Shown here piece by piece: positions 8,913 through 17,567 of a DNA stretch of 37,025 nucleotides. Within the stretch, counting starts at the first letter, position 1; each line of letters opens with the position of its first letter. Source of the stretch: Clostridia bacterium. GTDB taxonomy: Bacteria; Bacillota_A; Clostridia; Christensenellales; UBA1242. A program made the translations under genes and the position numbers. The stretch covers positions 1 to 37,025 of the forward strand of contig JAQVQJ010000003.1 of the NCBI GenBank assembly GCA_028701635.1. Reading direction: 5' to 3'. The notes beneath the pieces are model-generated. The model did no database searches, was not told the DNA's origin, and was given only the letters and a program-made list of their open reading frames with translations.

Positions 8913-9632
8913 ATGAAAGATAACATTTTTAAATGTTTTGGAATTTCAACAAATGAAGTAAAAACAGAAATGGCACCTTTTTTAAAAGATAATCAAGGGG
9001 TTTATATATCAATAGAAGGTGAGCAATTACTAGTTGATATAATTTTGCAGGCAGATGATAACAATACATTTTTTTATGAGGTTTCTCGTACTGTTTATGA
9101 GAAATTTAGTAAATATATTTATGCCGAGTCTAACATCTCACTTGAGCAGACCGCTTTTGAGTTATTGAAGTTGAGTAATCTTAAACTTGCAATCGCAGAG
9201 TCAATCACAGGGGGAGAAATAGTAAGTTCTTTTATTAAAGATAATATAGGTGCTAGCGAAGTTTTGATTGAGGGAGATGTTGTATATTCTAATGATGCAA
9301 AAATAAGAAGATTAGGAGTTAGTGAAAAGACTCTTGACACATTTACGAGTGTAAGCTTGGAAACTGCCTATGATATGGCAAAAGGGCTTCTACAAACATC
9401 GCCAGCAGATGTAGTTGTTGTCACAACAGGATATGCGAGTTCAACTTCACCTAAAGAAGATGGGGGGCTTGTTTTTATAGGGATTGGCGACAAAAAAAGA
9501 ATAGAAGTTTTTAAAAATAGATTTACAGGAACTAGAAAAGAAATTATTGAAACAACAGCAAAAGCAGCTTTATTTTATTTAGTTAAAAAACTACGCAAAA
9601 ATGATTTTATTTTAAATGGAAATACTATATAA
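8913..9632 (+). CDS. CinA-type nicotinamide-nucleotide amidase, short form
   Basis: A 239-residue protein with the CinA C-terminal (PncC-like) domain from about residue 80: [36 protein letters not shown], and [11 protein letters not shown]. This domain deamidates nicotinamide mononucleotide in NAD salvage. Residues 1-80 ([15 protein letters not shown] and on) resemble the linker region that precedes the amidase in full CinA. The usual N-terminal ~160-residue molybdopterin-binding-like (COG1058) domain is absent; full CinA is ~410 residues. A TTGGAG ribosome site precedes the ATG, and there is no sign of upstream coding remnants. The position between pgsA and recA is the classical cinA place, so this is a shortened orthologue rather than a stand-alone PncC. 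Confidence 0.82.
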   Translation: MKDNIFKCFGISTNEVKTEMAPFLKDNQGVYISIEGEQLLVDIILQADDNNTFFYEVSRTVYEKFSKYIYAESNISLEQTAFELLKLSNLKLAIAESITGGEIVSSFIKDNIGASEVLIEGDVVYSNDAKIRRLGVSEKTLDTFTSVSLETAYDMAKGLLQTSPADVVVVTTGYASSTSPKEDGGLVFIGIGDKKRIEVFKNRFTGTRKEIIETTAKAALFYLVKKLRKNDFILNGNTI

Positions 9633-9666
9633 TTATAGAGTAAATAAAGATATTAAGGGGAATGAA

Positions 9667-10671
9667 ATGATTAGTAAAACAACAGATAAAACAAATAATT
9701 TAGACCTGGCAATTAGTCAAATTGAAAAACAATTTGGTAAAGGCGCAATTATGAAGTTGGGAGATAATCCTATCCAGAAAATTGATGTAATTCCAACAGG
9801 ATGTTTGCCATTAGATATAGCACTTGGAATTAATGGAATCCCAAGGGGAAGAATAATTGAAATTTATGGACCAGAATCATCTGGTAAAACAACTGTTTCG
9901 TTACAAATTTTAGCTGAAGCACAGAAAATTGGCGGAACTGCAGCTTTTATTGATGCAGAACATGCTTTGGATCCTAAATATGCAGAAAATCTTGGCGTAA
10001 ATGTTAAAGATTTATATGTATCTCAACCAGATAATGGAGAACAAGCTCTTGAAATTTGCGAAACTCTTGTTAAATCAGGAGCAGTTGATATAGTTGTTAT
10101 TGATTCAGTTGCAGCTTTAACACCAAAAGCAGAAATTGAAGGGGATATGGGCGATTCACATATGGGTTTACAAGCTCGTTTGATGAGTCAAGCTTTAAGA
10201 AAAATTACAGCAATTGTTAGTAAAAGCAAGACTTGTGTAATATTCATCAACCAATTAAGAGATAAACTAAATACAACAGGATTTGGTGGCTCACCAGAAA
10301 CAACAACAGGCGGTAAAGCACTTAAATTCTATGCAAGTATTAGACTTGATGTTAGAAAAATAGAATCTATTAAAAATAGTTCAGGAGAAATGATTGCTTC
10401 TAGGACACGTGTTAAAGTTGTTAAAAATAAACTTGCACCACCATTTAGAAGTGCAGAATTTGAAATTGTTTTTGGTAAGGGAATTTCAAAAGAAGGTTGT
10501 TTAGTTGATATGGCTGTTGAAAAAGACATTATTCAAAAAACAGGTTCTTGGTTTTCATATAATAACAATAAAATTGGACAGGGTAGAGAAAATGTTAAGA
10601 CATATCTTGCAGAAAATAAAGATATTTATGATGAAGTAGAGAAAAAAGTTTTAGAAGCTTACAATGTTTAA
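9667..10671 (+). CDS. recA: Recombinase RecA
   Basis: A 334-residue strand-exchange protein for homologous recombination and the SOS response. Walker A GPESSGKT is at ~68-75; [32 protein letters not shown], and the DNA-binding loop region [20 protein letters not shown] are all present. The LexA/DNA loop reads [15 protein letters not shown], slightly unlike the usual INQIREKIG. The frame is open from an ATG at 9616 inside cinA, but the ATG at 9667 has AAGGGG about 7 bases upstream and gives a normal N-terminus. No separate promoter is visible, so it is probably transcribed with cinA. A strong terminator follows at once. No LexA-type box was recognised nearby. Confidence 0.97.
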   Translation: MISKTTDKTNNLDLAISQIEKQFGKGAIMKLGDNPIQKIDVIPTGCLPLDIALGINGIPRGRIIEIYGPESSGKTTVSLQILAEAQKIGGTAAFIDAEHALDPKYAENLGVNVKDLYVSQPDNGEQALEICETLVKSGAVDIVVIDSVAALTPKAEIEGDMGDSHMGLQARLMSQALRKITAIVSKSKTCVIFINQLRDKLNTTGFGGSPETTTGGKALKFYASIRLDVRKIESIKNSSGEMIASRTRVKVVKNKLAPPFRSAEFEIVFGKGISKEGCLVDMAVEKDIIQKTGSWFSYNNNKIGQGRENVKTYLAENKDIYDEVEKKVLEAYNV

Positions 10672-10676
10672 AATAG

Positions 10677-10699
10677 AACGCACATAAGTGCGTTTTTTT
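10677..10699 (+). terminator. Rho-independent terminator of recA
   Basis: Perfect 7-bp stem AACGCAC/GTGCGTT (10677-10683, 10688-10694) with an ATAA loop, followed by seven Ts. It begins 6 bases after the recA stop. Confidence 0.93.
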
Positions 10700-10734
10700 A
10701 TAACAAAATATTAATCCAAACCATATAAATTAAA

Positions 10735-11472
10735 GTGGAATGTATTTATAAAAATACTAAAGTAATTTATGATGTTCTGGGCGAAGGGAAAACTTTAATT
10801 ATTTTTTTGCATGGTTGGGGGGCGAGTAGTCGTTTGATGATGCCTCTTTATAAAAAAATCAGTCAATATGACAATAATTTTTCTTATCTTTTAATAGATT
10901 TGCCACCTTTTGGTATGAGCGAAGATCCCATAGAGCCATGGCAGTTAGATGATTATGTAAATTTAACCCAAGAGATTATAAATAGGGTTGATTGGAAAGA
11001 AAAAATATATATTATAGGACATTCTTTTGGTGGAAGGATTGGGATTAAATTAGCTTCTAAAATAAAGATTGATAAACTTATCCTATTGGCATCAGCTGGA
11101 ATTAAACCAAAATTTTCACTAAAAACTCAAATAAAGATTTGGAAATATAAATTTTATAAAAAAATAGGCAGTAGAAAAGCTCAAAATTTAGGTTCAAAAG
11201 ATTATAGAATTTTATCTCCAGTTATGAAAAAAACTTTTAATAATATTATTAGGGAAGACTTAACTAAAAAATGTGAAGAGATTGAAGCAAAAACTCTTAT
11301 AATCTTTGGTAATAAAGACAAAGAAACTCCGTTATATATGGGAAAAATACTAAACAAAAAAATTCCAAATAGCAGACTAGTTATTGTTAAAAACGGCGAC
11401 CATTTTGCATATATTCATTATCTAAATGCAATTTTTCCGTTAATCTATTCGTTCTTAAATTCTGATACATAG
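10735..11472 (+). CDS. Alpha/beta hydrolase
   Basis: A 245-residue alpha/beta-hydrolase-fold protein. Visible are the oxyanion motif FLHGWGAS, the nucleophile elbow GHSFGG (Ser), the acid region IFGNKDKETP, and NGDHFAYIH with the catalytic His, so the triad is complete. The substrate is unknown. No signal peptide; cytosolic. It starts at a GTG (10735) with no ribosome site; a TATAAA lies only 6-11 bases upstream, which could mean a leaderless message. It sits between the recA terminator and a membrane-anchored Mur ligase. The pairing suggests, but does not show, a cell-envelope role. Confidence 0.82.
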   Translation: MECIYKNTKVIYDVLGEGKTLIIFLHGWGASSRLMMPLYKKISQYDNNFSYLLIDLPPFGMSEDPIEPWQLDDYVNLTQEIINRVDWKEKIYIIGHSFGGRIGIKLASKIKIDKLILLASAGIKPKFSLKTQIKIWKYKFYKKIGSRKAQNLGSKDYRILSPVMKKTFNNIIREDLTKKCEEIEAKTLIIFGNKDKETPLYMGKILNKKIPNSRLVIVKNGDHFAYIHYLNAIFPLIYSFLNSDT

Positions 11473-11561
11473 AAAATTTCCTGTTAAAAATCATTTAAAA
11501 AATTTTTATTTATATTGTATACTAATTGTGAAAAGAAATCATATAAATTCAAGAGGTGTTT

Positions 11562-13199
11562 ATGGCATTCTTTAATCTGACAAATCCAGATTTATATATA
11601 GCAATTATTTTTTCAATATGTAATGGGATAGCTCTTTGTTTTTGCGGTTATAAATTTTTGCAAATTATTCAGTTATCTGGTTATAAAATATCAGGGTATT
11701 GGGTTTGGCTAAAAGATACTCATGCTAAATTTATAAACAGAATAATAATGCTTTCTTTTATGAGTTTTGCGTGTATGTTAGTTACTGCAACACTATTTGA
11801 TTATTTAACAAACACGAGTTCTTATCTTTCTTATATAGGGCTAATTTTCTATGTATATTTCATAACTGTTTATACGGTTAATATGTATAACACTCCCAAA
11901 AAAACTCCTTTAGTTCAAACCTATCGTATGACTAGATTGTGTGTATTATTGGCATTACTAATGGCAGGTCTTACATTTATAATCATTGCCTTATCAACAG
12001 AATTTTTACCTATTTTAAGAATAGCTTCAGTTGCTTTAACTCCACTCTTATTGCCAATAATAGTTCCTTTGGCTCATTTTATAATGGTACCGTTTGAAAT
12101 TTTAAATTATAAAAAGTATATTCTTTTGGCGAAGATGAAACTAAATAAATATCCAAATTTAGTTAAAATAGGAATTACTGGAAGTTATGGAAAGACTAGT
12201 ACAAAATACATTTTAAATACAATTCTCTCGGAAAGATATTCTGTTTGTATTTCACCACATAGTTTCAATACTCCAATGGGAATTACAAAGGTAATTTTGG
12301 AATATTTGAAGCCTAATAACGATGTTTTAATAGTGGAAATGGGCGCAAAACAGGTTGGAGATATAAAATATTTATGCGATATTGTAAATCCAAAATATGG
12401 AATATTGACATCAGTTGGCAATCAGCATTCAGCTACTTTTTTAACTATTGATAATATTAAGAAAACTAAAAATGAGTTAATAAAGTCTTTACCAGATGAT
12501 GGATTGGCAATATTTAATGGAGACAACAAAATCTGTATGGATTTGTATAATGATTGTAAAATTAATAAGAAATATTCTAGCTTGAATAATAAAGATGCTT
12601 TTGCTAGAGCGGAGGATATTAAGATTTCTAACAGAGGAATTTCATTTAAGTTAATTATTGACAAAAATGAGATAGAATGCACAACAAAGTTGTTGGGCTC
12701 ACACAACTTAACCAATATTTTAATGAGTGCCACACTTGCTTACAATTTAGGATTATCTTTACAACAAATACAAATAGGAATTTCAAAATTAGAACCAGTA
12801 AATCATAGATTAGAGCTACGAAAGGAAAACGGGCTAAATATTCTAGATGATTCCTATAATTCCAATATTGAGGGATCAATGGGAGCATTGGAAGTACTAA
12901 AACTCTTCGAGAAAGGAAATAAGATTGTTGTGACACCGGGATTGGTTGAATTAGGAATTAAAGAAAAAGAAGAGAACATTAATTTTGGTAAGAATCTATC
13001 AAAAGTTGCTAATTTTGTTATTATAGTAAATAAAACTAACCAAGAATCAATAAAACAAGGACTAATAGACTCAAAATTCCCAGAAGAAAACATTCTTTGC
13101 GTAGACACTATAATTGAAGCAAAATTAAAATTGAAAGAAATAGCAAAATCCGGCGACACCATTCTCTTTGAAAATGACTTACCAGATAACTATACTTAA
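11562..13199 (+). CDS. Membrane-anchored Mur ligase (MurF-like)
   Basis: A 545-residue protein. About five hydrophobic segments fill residues 12-33, 60-82, 88-108, 125-147 and 150-180. An ATP-dependent Mur ligase follows: Walker A GITGSYGKTS (204-213), VEMGAKQVGDIKYL, SVGNQHSATF, the hinge block LLGSHNLTNILMS, the C-terminal HRLE and DDSYNSN, and the final LFENDLPDNY typical of MurF relatives. MurF adds D-Ala-D-Ala to UDP-MurNAc-tripeptide in peptidoglycan synthesis. The standard soluble enzyme has a UDP-binding N-terminal domain; here it is replaced by a membrane region, so the substrate may differ. The ATG at 11562 has AAGAGG upstream; the in-frame GTG at 11556 overlaps that site and is rejected. 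A TATACT at 11518 may be its -10. Confidence 0.8.
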   Translation: MAFFNLTNPDLYIAIIFSICNGIALCFCGYKFLQIIQLSGYKISGYWVWLKDTHAKFINRIIMLSFMSFACMLVTATLFDYLTNTSSYLSYIGLIFYVYFITVYTVNMYNTPKKTPLVQTYRMTRLCVLLALLMAGLTFIIIALSTEFLPILRIASVALTPLLLPIIVPLAHFIMVPFEILNYKKYILLAKMKLNKYPNLVKIGITGSYGKTSTKYILNTILSERYSVCISPHSFNTPMGITKVILEYLKPNNDVLIVEMGAKQVGDIKYLCDIVNPKYGILTSVGNQHSATFLTIDNIKKTKNELIKSLPDDGLAIFNGDNKICMDLYNDCKINKKYSSLNNKDAFARAEDIKISNRGISFKLIIDKNEIECTTKLLGSHNLTNILMSATLAYNLGLSLQQIQIGISKLEPVNHRLELRKENGLNILDDSYNSNIEGSMGALEVLKLFEKGNKIVVTPGLVELGIKEKEENINFGKNLSKVANFVIIVNKTNQESIKQGLIDSKFPEENILCVDTIIEAKLKLKEIAKSGDTILFENDLPDNYT

Positions 13200-13201
13200 A
13201 T

Positions 13202-14233
13202 CTATCTCAATTTTACTATTGTTGAAGCACTTCGCCTTATGTCATCAGTGATTGCGGCATAGTGTTTTTTAGTTGTATTAACATCTTTATGTCCTAGAAC
13301 ATCGGCAACTATATAAATATCTCTCGTTTCGTGATAAAGATTTGTACCAAACGTACTGCGAAGTTTATGGGGTGATACTTTTTTAAGAGGATTAATTGCG
13401 CCAGTATACTTTTTGACTAGATTTTCAACAGCTCTAGGAGTTATTCTTTTTCGTTGTAAAGAAAGGAAAAGGGCAGGATCATCTTTATCAAAAGGTTCAA
13501 TATTTTCGCGAACTTTTAGCCATTCAATTAAGGCATTTTTCACTTCATTGGAGAAATATAAAACAACCTCATTTCCACCTTTTCGCGTGATTTTAAAACT
13601 ATTGTCATCAAGGTTAATATCTTTTACATTTAGTCCAACACATTCACTTATACGAATTCCAGTACCTAAAAACATACTTAGAATTGCAACATCGCGTTCT
13701 TTTGTCCTCTTATTATAGGATGTTTCTCTTTTAGATAGGTTAGTTGGTTCTTCCGCTTGATCAAGAAGTTTCGCTACTTCGTCAACATCTAATCGCACAA
13801 TCTCTTTTTGATGTATTTTAGGCGTAGAAATTTTAGTAACGACATTGGATAAAATCAAATCTTGATTGAAAAGATATTTGAAAAGGCTTCTTATTGCGGA
13901 TAAAACGCGCGCTTTACCTTTTTCTTTATATATATGTACCTTACTGCCTTTTTCAAAATAGGAAATATAACTTAAAAATCGTTCAATATCGCGAGCTGTT
14001 ATTTGGTCAATTTCCTTTATAGTAATCTGTTTTATTTCTTTATTTAATGTATTTGATAAGTAACCCAAGAACATTTTTAAATCACATAAGTAATTTAATC
14101 TTGTTAAACTAGAAGTATTGTTTTCAATGGAAATAATAAAGTCATTTAAATAATTAGGAAGAGCTAATAACTCTTCTGTTATTTTTTTTTGATTTTTCAA
14201 GTCTTCTTCATCGTGATATGATAACTTACTCAT
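13202..14233 (-). CDS. Xer-type tyrosine recombinase
   Basis: A 343-residue tyrosine site-specific recombinase. All catalytic residues are present: R194 (GTGIRISE), K218 (TRKGG), H289 and R292 (SPHKLRS), H315 (VLGHKD) and Y325 (KKHYAAI). The N-terminal SAM-like DNA-binding domain covers about residues 23-140. It is ~40 residues longer than XerC/XerD because of an N-terminal extension, closer in size to single-recombinase XerS-type proteins. It is the only - strand gene between 1 and 17 kb. A dif-like sequence lies 72 bases upstream of its start, and ftsK is 6.5 kb away. I read it as a housekeeping chromosome-dimer resolvase rather than a phage integrase, since no phage gene is nearby. Confidence 0.88.
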   Translation of the reverse strand: MSKLSYHDEEDLKNQKKITEELLALPNYLNDFIISIENNTSSLTRLNYLCDLKMFLGYLSNTLNKEIKQITIKEIDQITARDIERFLSYISYFEKGSKVHIYKEKGKARVLSAIRSLFKYLFNQDLILSNVVTKISTPKIHQKEIVRLDVDEVAKLLDQAEEPTNLSKRETSYNKRTKERDVAILSMFLGTGIRISECVGLNVKDINLDDNSFKITRKGGNEVVLYFSNEVKNALIEWLKVRENIEPFDKDDPALFLSLQRKRITPRAVENLVKKYTGAINPLKKVSPHKLRSTFGTNLYHETRDIYIVADVLGHKDVNTTKKHYAAITDDIRRSASTIVKLR

Positions 14234-14304
14234 ATTAGAATAGTAAAGTTTTTAACAATTAAAGTCAAATACTTTGTTATCTTTTAAAATTTTATTGCAT
14301 AGTA

Positions 14305-14332
14305 CTACTACATATAGTGTATTATGTAATAA
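14305..14332 (+). promoter_or_regulatory. Candidate dif site (Xer recombination)
   Basis: An 11-6-11 layout: left arm CTACTACATAT (14305-14315), centre AGTGTA, right arm TTATGTAATAA (14322-14332). The arms are inverted repeats at 8 of 11 positions. TTATGTAA equals the XerD-side half of the Bacillus subtilis dif sequence as I recall it, and CATA plus the centre resemble Escherichia coli dif. It lies beside the xer gene where gene directions converge. A related sequence at 29166-29200 weakens uniqueness, so this remains a candidate. Confidence 0.45.
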
Positions 14333-14440
14333 TAATATACAAAACTTACTTTAAAAAAATTACTTATTAGTTAATATGATTAATTGACTTATCTTTTTGT
14401 ATAATGTAAAATAGTTTTATTAATTATTATAGGAGAATGT

Positions 14441-15727
14441 ATGATTTCGATAGACTTGATTAGAAGAAATCCTGAGTTAGTAAAAGAAAATATCAAGAAA
14501 AAGTTTCAATTTAGTAAGTTGGAATTGGTTGATAAGGTTATTGTATTAGATAAAGAAATTCGTGTGTTTAAACAAGAAGCTGATGATTTAAGGTCTGCAA
14601 AAAAGAAATTGAGTGACCAAGTTGGCTTATTTATGCGAAATAAAGAGATTGAGCAAGCGGAAGAAACAAAAATTCAAGTGACTAAAATAAATGAAAAGAT
14701 TCTTGAACTAGAAAATAAAGTAAGCAAACTTGATGAAGATATTAAAAAAATTATGATGGTAATTCCTAATATCATTGCTGCTGATGTTCCTATTGGCGAA
14801 AATGATAGCCAAAACGTTCAAAGAGAGGTATTTGGAAAACCTGTTGTTCCTGATTTTGAAATTCCTTATCATTCCGACATTTTAGAAAATTTAGGTGGAT
14901 TGGATTTAGATAGTGCTAGAAAAACAAGCGGAAACGGCTTTTATTTTTTACTAGGTGATGTTGCAAGACTTCAATCCGCAATTTTGAGTTATGCGCGAGA
15001 TTTTATGATAGACAAAGGCTTCACATATTGCATTCCTCCTTTTATGATTAGAAGCGAAGTTGTCAATGGTGTTATGAGTTTTTCAGAAATGGAAAATATG
15101 ATGTATAAGATTGAAGGAGAAGACCTTTATCTAATTGGCACAAGCGAACATAGTATGATTGGAAGATTTAAAGACACAATCACAGATGAAAGTAAGTTGC
15201 CTATAAGCTTGACATCATACTCTCCATGTTTTAGAAAAGAAGTTGGGGCACATGGTATAGAAGAAAGAGGGATTTATCGTGTTCATCAATTCGAAAAACA
15301 AGAAATGATTGTTATCTGTAGGCCTGAAGAATCCATGGATTGGTATAACAAGTTATTACAGTACACAGTTGAATTTTTTAAAACGCTTGATATTCCAGTT
15401 AGAACTCTTGAATGTTGTAGTGGTGATTTAGCGGATTTAAAAGTAAAGAGTTGCGATGTCGAAGCATGGAGCCCAAGGCAACAGAAATATTTTGAAGTAG
15501 GAAGTTGTTCTAATTTAGGCGATGCCCAAGCTAGACGACTTGGAATAAGATATAAAACCGATAAAGGAAATGTTTTAGCTCACACTTTAAACAATACTGT
15601 TGTAGCACCTCCAAGAATGCTTATTTCGTTTATTGAGAATAATCTTGAAAGAGATGGAAGTGTAAAGATTCCAGTTGCTTTAAGGGCCTATATGGGCGGA
15701 AAATCAAAAATAGAACCAAAAAAATAG
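14441..15727 (+). CDS. serS: Seryl-tRNA synthetase
   Basis: A 428-residue class II aminoacyl-tRNA synthetase charging tRNA-Ser. The N-terminal long coiled-coil arm is at ~30-105. Motif 2 is in CFRKEVGAHG and GIYRVHQFEKQEM, GTSEHSMIG is the serine-site loop, and motif 3 is NTVVAPPRMLISFIENN. Length is normal. TATAAT at 14400-14405 is a plausible -10 and AGGAG precedes the ATG. The 207-base upstream gap shows no T-box leader, although T-boxes are common before such genes in Firmicutes. The next gene begins 6 bases after its stop, so the two are co-transcribed. Confidence 0.96.
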   Translation: MISIDLIRRNPELVKENIKKKFQFSKLELVDKVIVLDKEIRVFKQEADDLRSAKKKLSDQVGLFMRNKEIEQAEETKIQVTKINEKILELENKVSKLDEDIKKIMMVIPNIIAADVPIGENDSQNVQREVFGKPVVPDFEIPYHSDILENLGGLDLDSARKTSGNGFYFLLGDVARLQSAILSYARDFMIDKGFTYCIPPFMIRSEVVNGVMSFSEMENMMYKIEGEDLYLIGTSEHSMIGRFKDTITDESKLPISLTSYSPCFRKEVGAHGIEERGIYRVHQFEKQEMIVICRPEESMDWYNKLLQYTVEFFKTLDIPVRTLECCSGDLADLKVKSCDVEAWSPRQQKYFEVGSCSNLGDAQARRLGIRYKTDKGNVLAHTLNNTVVAPPRMLISFIENNLERDGSVKIPVALRAYMGGKSKIEPKK

Positions 15728-15733
15728 GAGAGT

Positions 15734-16744
15734 ATGGCAAATCAAAGAAAAGTTATTGATAAAGGTATGATAGAGGAATTTGGAGCAACACCAGATGCCA
15801 ATAATTTTCGTGAAGTAATTTATCACTTTTCTGAAATATTTGAAGAAATTACAACAGATTTATCTAAAACTAATTCATATCTAAATATAAAAAATATAGA
15901 ATTAATACCCTTTGGAGATTACGCAAATAATACGGAAATCACTAATTCAGAAATTGACTTATATCTTGCTGTAAAATCTGCTCAAATTGAATTAAATTCG
16001 ATTGGACCTATGGAAAGTAAATGGAAAAATTTTTGGAATAGAGTAGTTAATGCCTGGAAAAATAGAAAGGCAAATACCAGAAAAGCAAAGAAAAGAGCTA
16101 AAAAACTTGCCAATAAACAATCGAAAATGTTAACAATAGAGGACTTGAAAGAAAAAAAAGAAAAGCCTTATACAATTCTTTCTTTTAAAGATGACTATTA
16201 TAACAAGTTGGTAGATAAGTTTACAACTTCAACGATATTATATAATCAACATACAAAAATTAAAATCCTTGCAAAAGATGAATTTGGATTTAAAATTAAT
16301 ATTTATCCGGCTTTTAAGCATGAAAATGGCATTAAAACTTGGGACAATTTAAAAAATAAGTTTGTTTTAATCAAACCTTTGGAAGCGCAAACGCTTTTAA
16401 AAAATAAAAATGAAGAAATAAATCTTATGAACAATTTTAAGATAAGAGATTCTTTTTACAGAATTGTTAGAATTTTTAAGAGTCTCTACTTCAATATCTA
16501 TCACACGGACAGTTATTTATTTATAGATAGTTTAATTTATAATTGTCCCGATACTTTATTTAGAGTTGATTCAAATAGTTCTATTTACAAAATATTTATA
16601 AAAATTTTAAATTATCTTAATAATACAGATATATCAAAATTTAAATCGATATACAATAATGAAAAAACCATAACTGAACAAGAAAATATTAATTTTTATA
16701 GTTTAGGAAAGTTTATCAAAGAAATAAACGAATATTTAATTTAG
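15734..16744 (+). CDS. Nucleotidyltransferase-fold protein with altered active site
   Basis: A 336-residue protein I do not recognise as a named family. FGDYANNTEITNSEIDLYLAV (residues 60-80) has the layout of the polymerase-beta nucleotidyltransferase core, where GS...DxD is expected; here it reads G61-D62 ... E73-I-D75. The third acid strand reads FKINIYPAF (~186-194), with Asn189 where Asp is usual. It may therefore be weak or inactive. A highly basic helical insert runs from about 95 to 145 (KNRK, TRKAKKRAKKLANK). No membrane segment. An AGGAGAG site precedes the ATG, 6 bases after serS. No effector or ancillary gene of CBASS type is nearby, so an antiphage role is not supported. RNA or tRNA binding is possible from the basic insert and the serS linkage. 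Confidence 0.5.
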   Translation: MANQRKVIDKGMIEEFGATPDANNFREVIYHFSEIFEEITTDLSKTNSYLNIKNIELIPFGDYANNTEITNSEIDLYLAVKSAQIELNSIGPMESKWKNFWNRVVNAWKNRKANTRKAKKRAKKLANKQSKMLTIEDLKEKKEKPYTILSFKDDYYNKLVDKFTTSTILYNQHTKIKILAKDEFGFKINIYPAFKHENGIKTWDNLKNKFVLIKPLEAQTLLKNKNEEINLMNNFKIRDSFYRIVRIFKSLYFNIYHTDSYLFIDSLIYNCPDTLFRVDSNSSIYKIFIKILNYLNNTDISKFKSIYNNEKTITEQENINFYSLGKFIKEINEYLI

Positions 16745-16847
16745 AAATTTGCATAGTAGTAAATATTATTTTGTTTAAATAGAAAAAGAATTCAATTATA
16801 ATTGATAATTATATAACTATTATTGATATAAAGTATATAAATCCCAT

Positions 16848-16900
16848 ATTTTACGAATTAAATACACAGCATTTATTCGTAAAATGTGTCTTTTACGAAT
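16848..16900. other. Three mutually exclusive hairpin arms
   Basis: ATTTTACGAAT (16848-16858) pairs perfectly with ATTCGTAAAAT (16875-16885). The latter also pairs with TTTTACGAAT (16891-16900) across a 6-base loop. The middle arm can thus form either of two stems, as in attenuators. It lies ~104 bases after the nucleotidyltransferase-like gene. No long T-run follows, so its role is open. Confidence 0.6.
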
Positions 16901-17002
16901 AGTTTAACTTTGTTATTTCTTTTAAATAAGCGCCATCCCCCTATTAAAATTGATTTCAATAGACTTTTCTTTCATACGATGATGTTGATTCTCTCATCTC
17001 TC

Positions 17003-17076
17003 GTCATTGCGAGGAGCATGGCGACGTGGCAATCCAGACTTCGAAGACTAAGATTCTTCGCTTTACTCAGAATGAC
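17003..17076 (+). repeat. Full-length dispersed palindromic repeat, copy 2
   Basis: 74 bp, same length and ends (GTCATT...AATGAC) as the copy at 8764-8837 with a few substitutions: GAGCATGGCGACG instead of GAGCGTAGCGACG, and GAAGACT in place of GAAGTCT, which breaks the central palindrome. It lies between convergent genes. Confidence 0.85.
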
Positions 17077-17123
17077 ATTGAGAGAATTTCTCGCTCTGCT
17101 GCTTAAAAGGTGGTGATGTTTCA

Positions 17124-17450
17124 TTATCTCTTTAAAAAACTAACACAATAAGGCTCTCCTAAATCATTTACGGTAATACCATTTGCTTTGCAAATACCCT
17201 TTTCATTAAATAGACAGTCCGCATCGCATAAAATATGAATTGTTTTTCTTGATCTATGAGGGGAATCTTTTATTGGTTTCTTAAATAATTTTTTAGACAT
17301 ATCATTTGCTTTATTTTCGTTCTCTATTTCTCTTTTAGTATCGATATAATAAGTATCACACTGCACTTTTTTGGTTATCTTTATGCTTTCTGCAAAACAG
17401 CTATGGGTTTTGTTATACTTACAGGTTGTTTTCCTACATCTTATATCCAT
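17124..17450 (-). CDS. Small Cys-rich protein with two DUF1540 domains
   Basis: A 108-residue protein with two copies of a four-cysteine unit. Copy 1 covers residues 1-35 (C-x4-C-KYN...C...C) and copy 2 about residues 73-105 (C-x3-CLFN-x4-GIC...C). The spacing and the YN/FN-x-G-x-C pattern match the DUF1540 family, common in spore-forming Clostridia and thought to bind metal; its function is unknown. The copies are joined by a Lys-rich linker. The start at 17450 has an AAAGGGG site upstream. It is a - strand gene among + strand ones, convergent with the serS pair. No signal peptide or membrane segment is present. Confidence 0.8.
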   Translation of the reverse strand: MDIRCRKTTCKYNKTHSCFAESIKITKKVQCDTYYIDTKREIENENKANDMSKKLFKKPIKDSPHRSRKTIHILCDADCLFNEKGICKANGITVNDLGEPYCVSFLKR

Positions 17451-17567
17451 TATGCTCTATTCCCCTTTTATGTGGTTATTTAAGAAGTTTAATTTTGTAG
17501 GTTACTATTTTAGTCGGATATTGTACTTTACATCTTTTCTAGTGACGTCTTTTACCATTCTTTCCGT

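Larger units (their letters stand above)
16745..17123. other. Intergenic stretch with three-arm hairpin and repeat
   Basis: No convincing gene. It holds a TTTGCATAGTAGTA motif (16748-16761) like those near argR and the dif candidate, the three-arm inverted repeat at 16848-16900, and a full dispersed repeat at 17003-17076. A 76-codon frame here (16886-17116) is mostly the repeat read in translation and is not a gene. Confidence 0.7.

Noticed and set aside
9616..9666. Upstream ATG extension of RecA
   Set aside because: The 17 extra residues overlap cinA, are not RecA-like, and the ATG at 9667 has the ribosome site.
13202..14233. Tyrosine recombinase as a prophage integrase
   Set aside because: No phage genes, attachment tRNA or cargo surround it; housekeeping genes lie on both sides.
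14234..14440. T-box leader before serS
   Set aside because: No T-box sequence, specifier stem or terminator/antiterminator pair was found in the 207-base gap; the same holds for the short gap before proS.
15734..16744. CBASS (antiphage) operon around the nucleotidyltransferase-fold protein
   Set aside because: No effector, ubiquitin-like or HORMA/TRIP gene is adjacent, and the active site departs from CD-NTases.
16886..17116. A 76-codon + strand frame
   Set aside because: It mostly translates the dispersed repeat and has no ribosome site or family.
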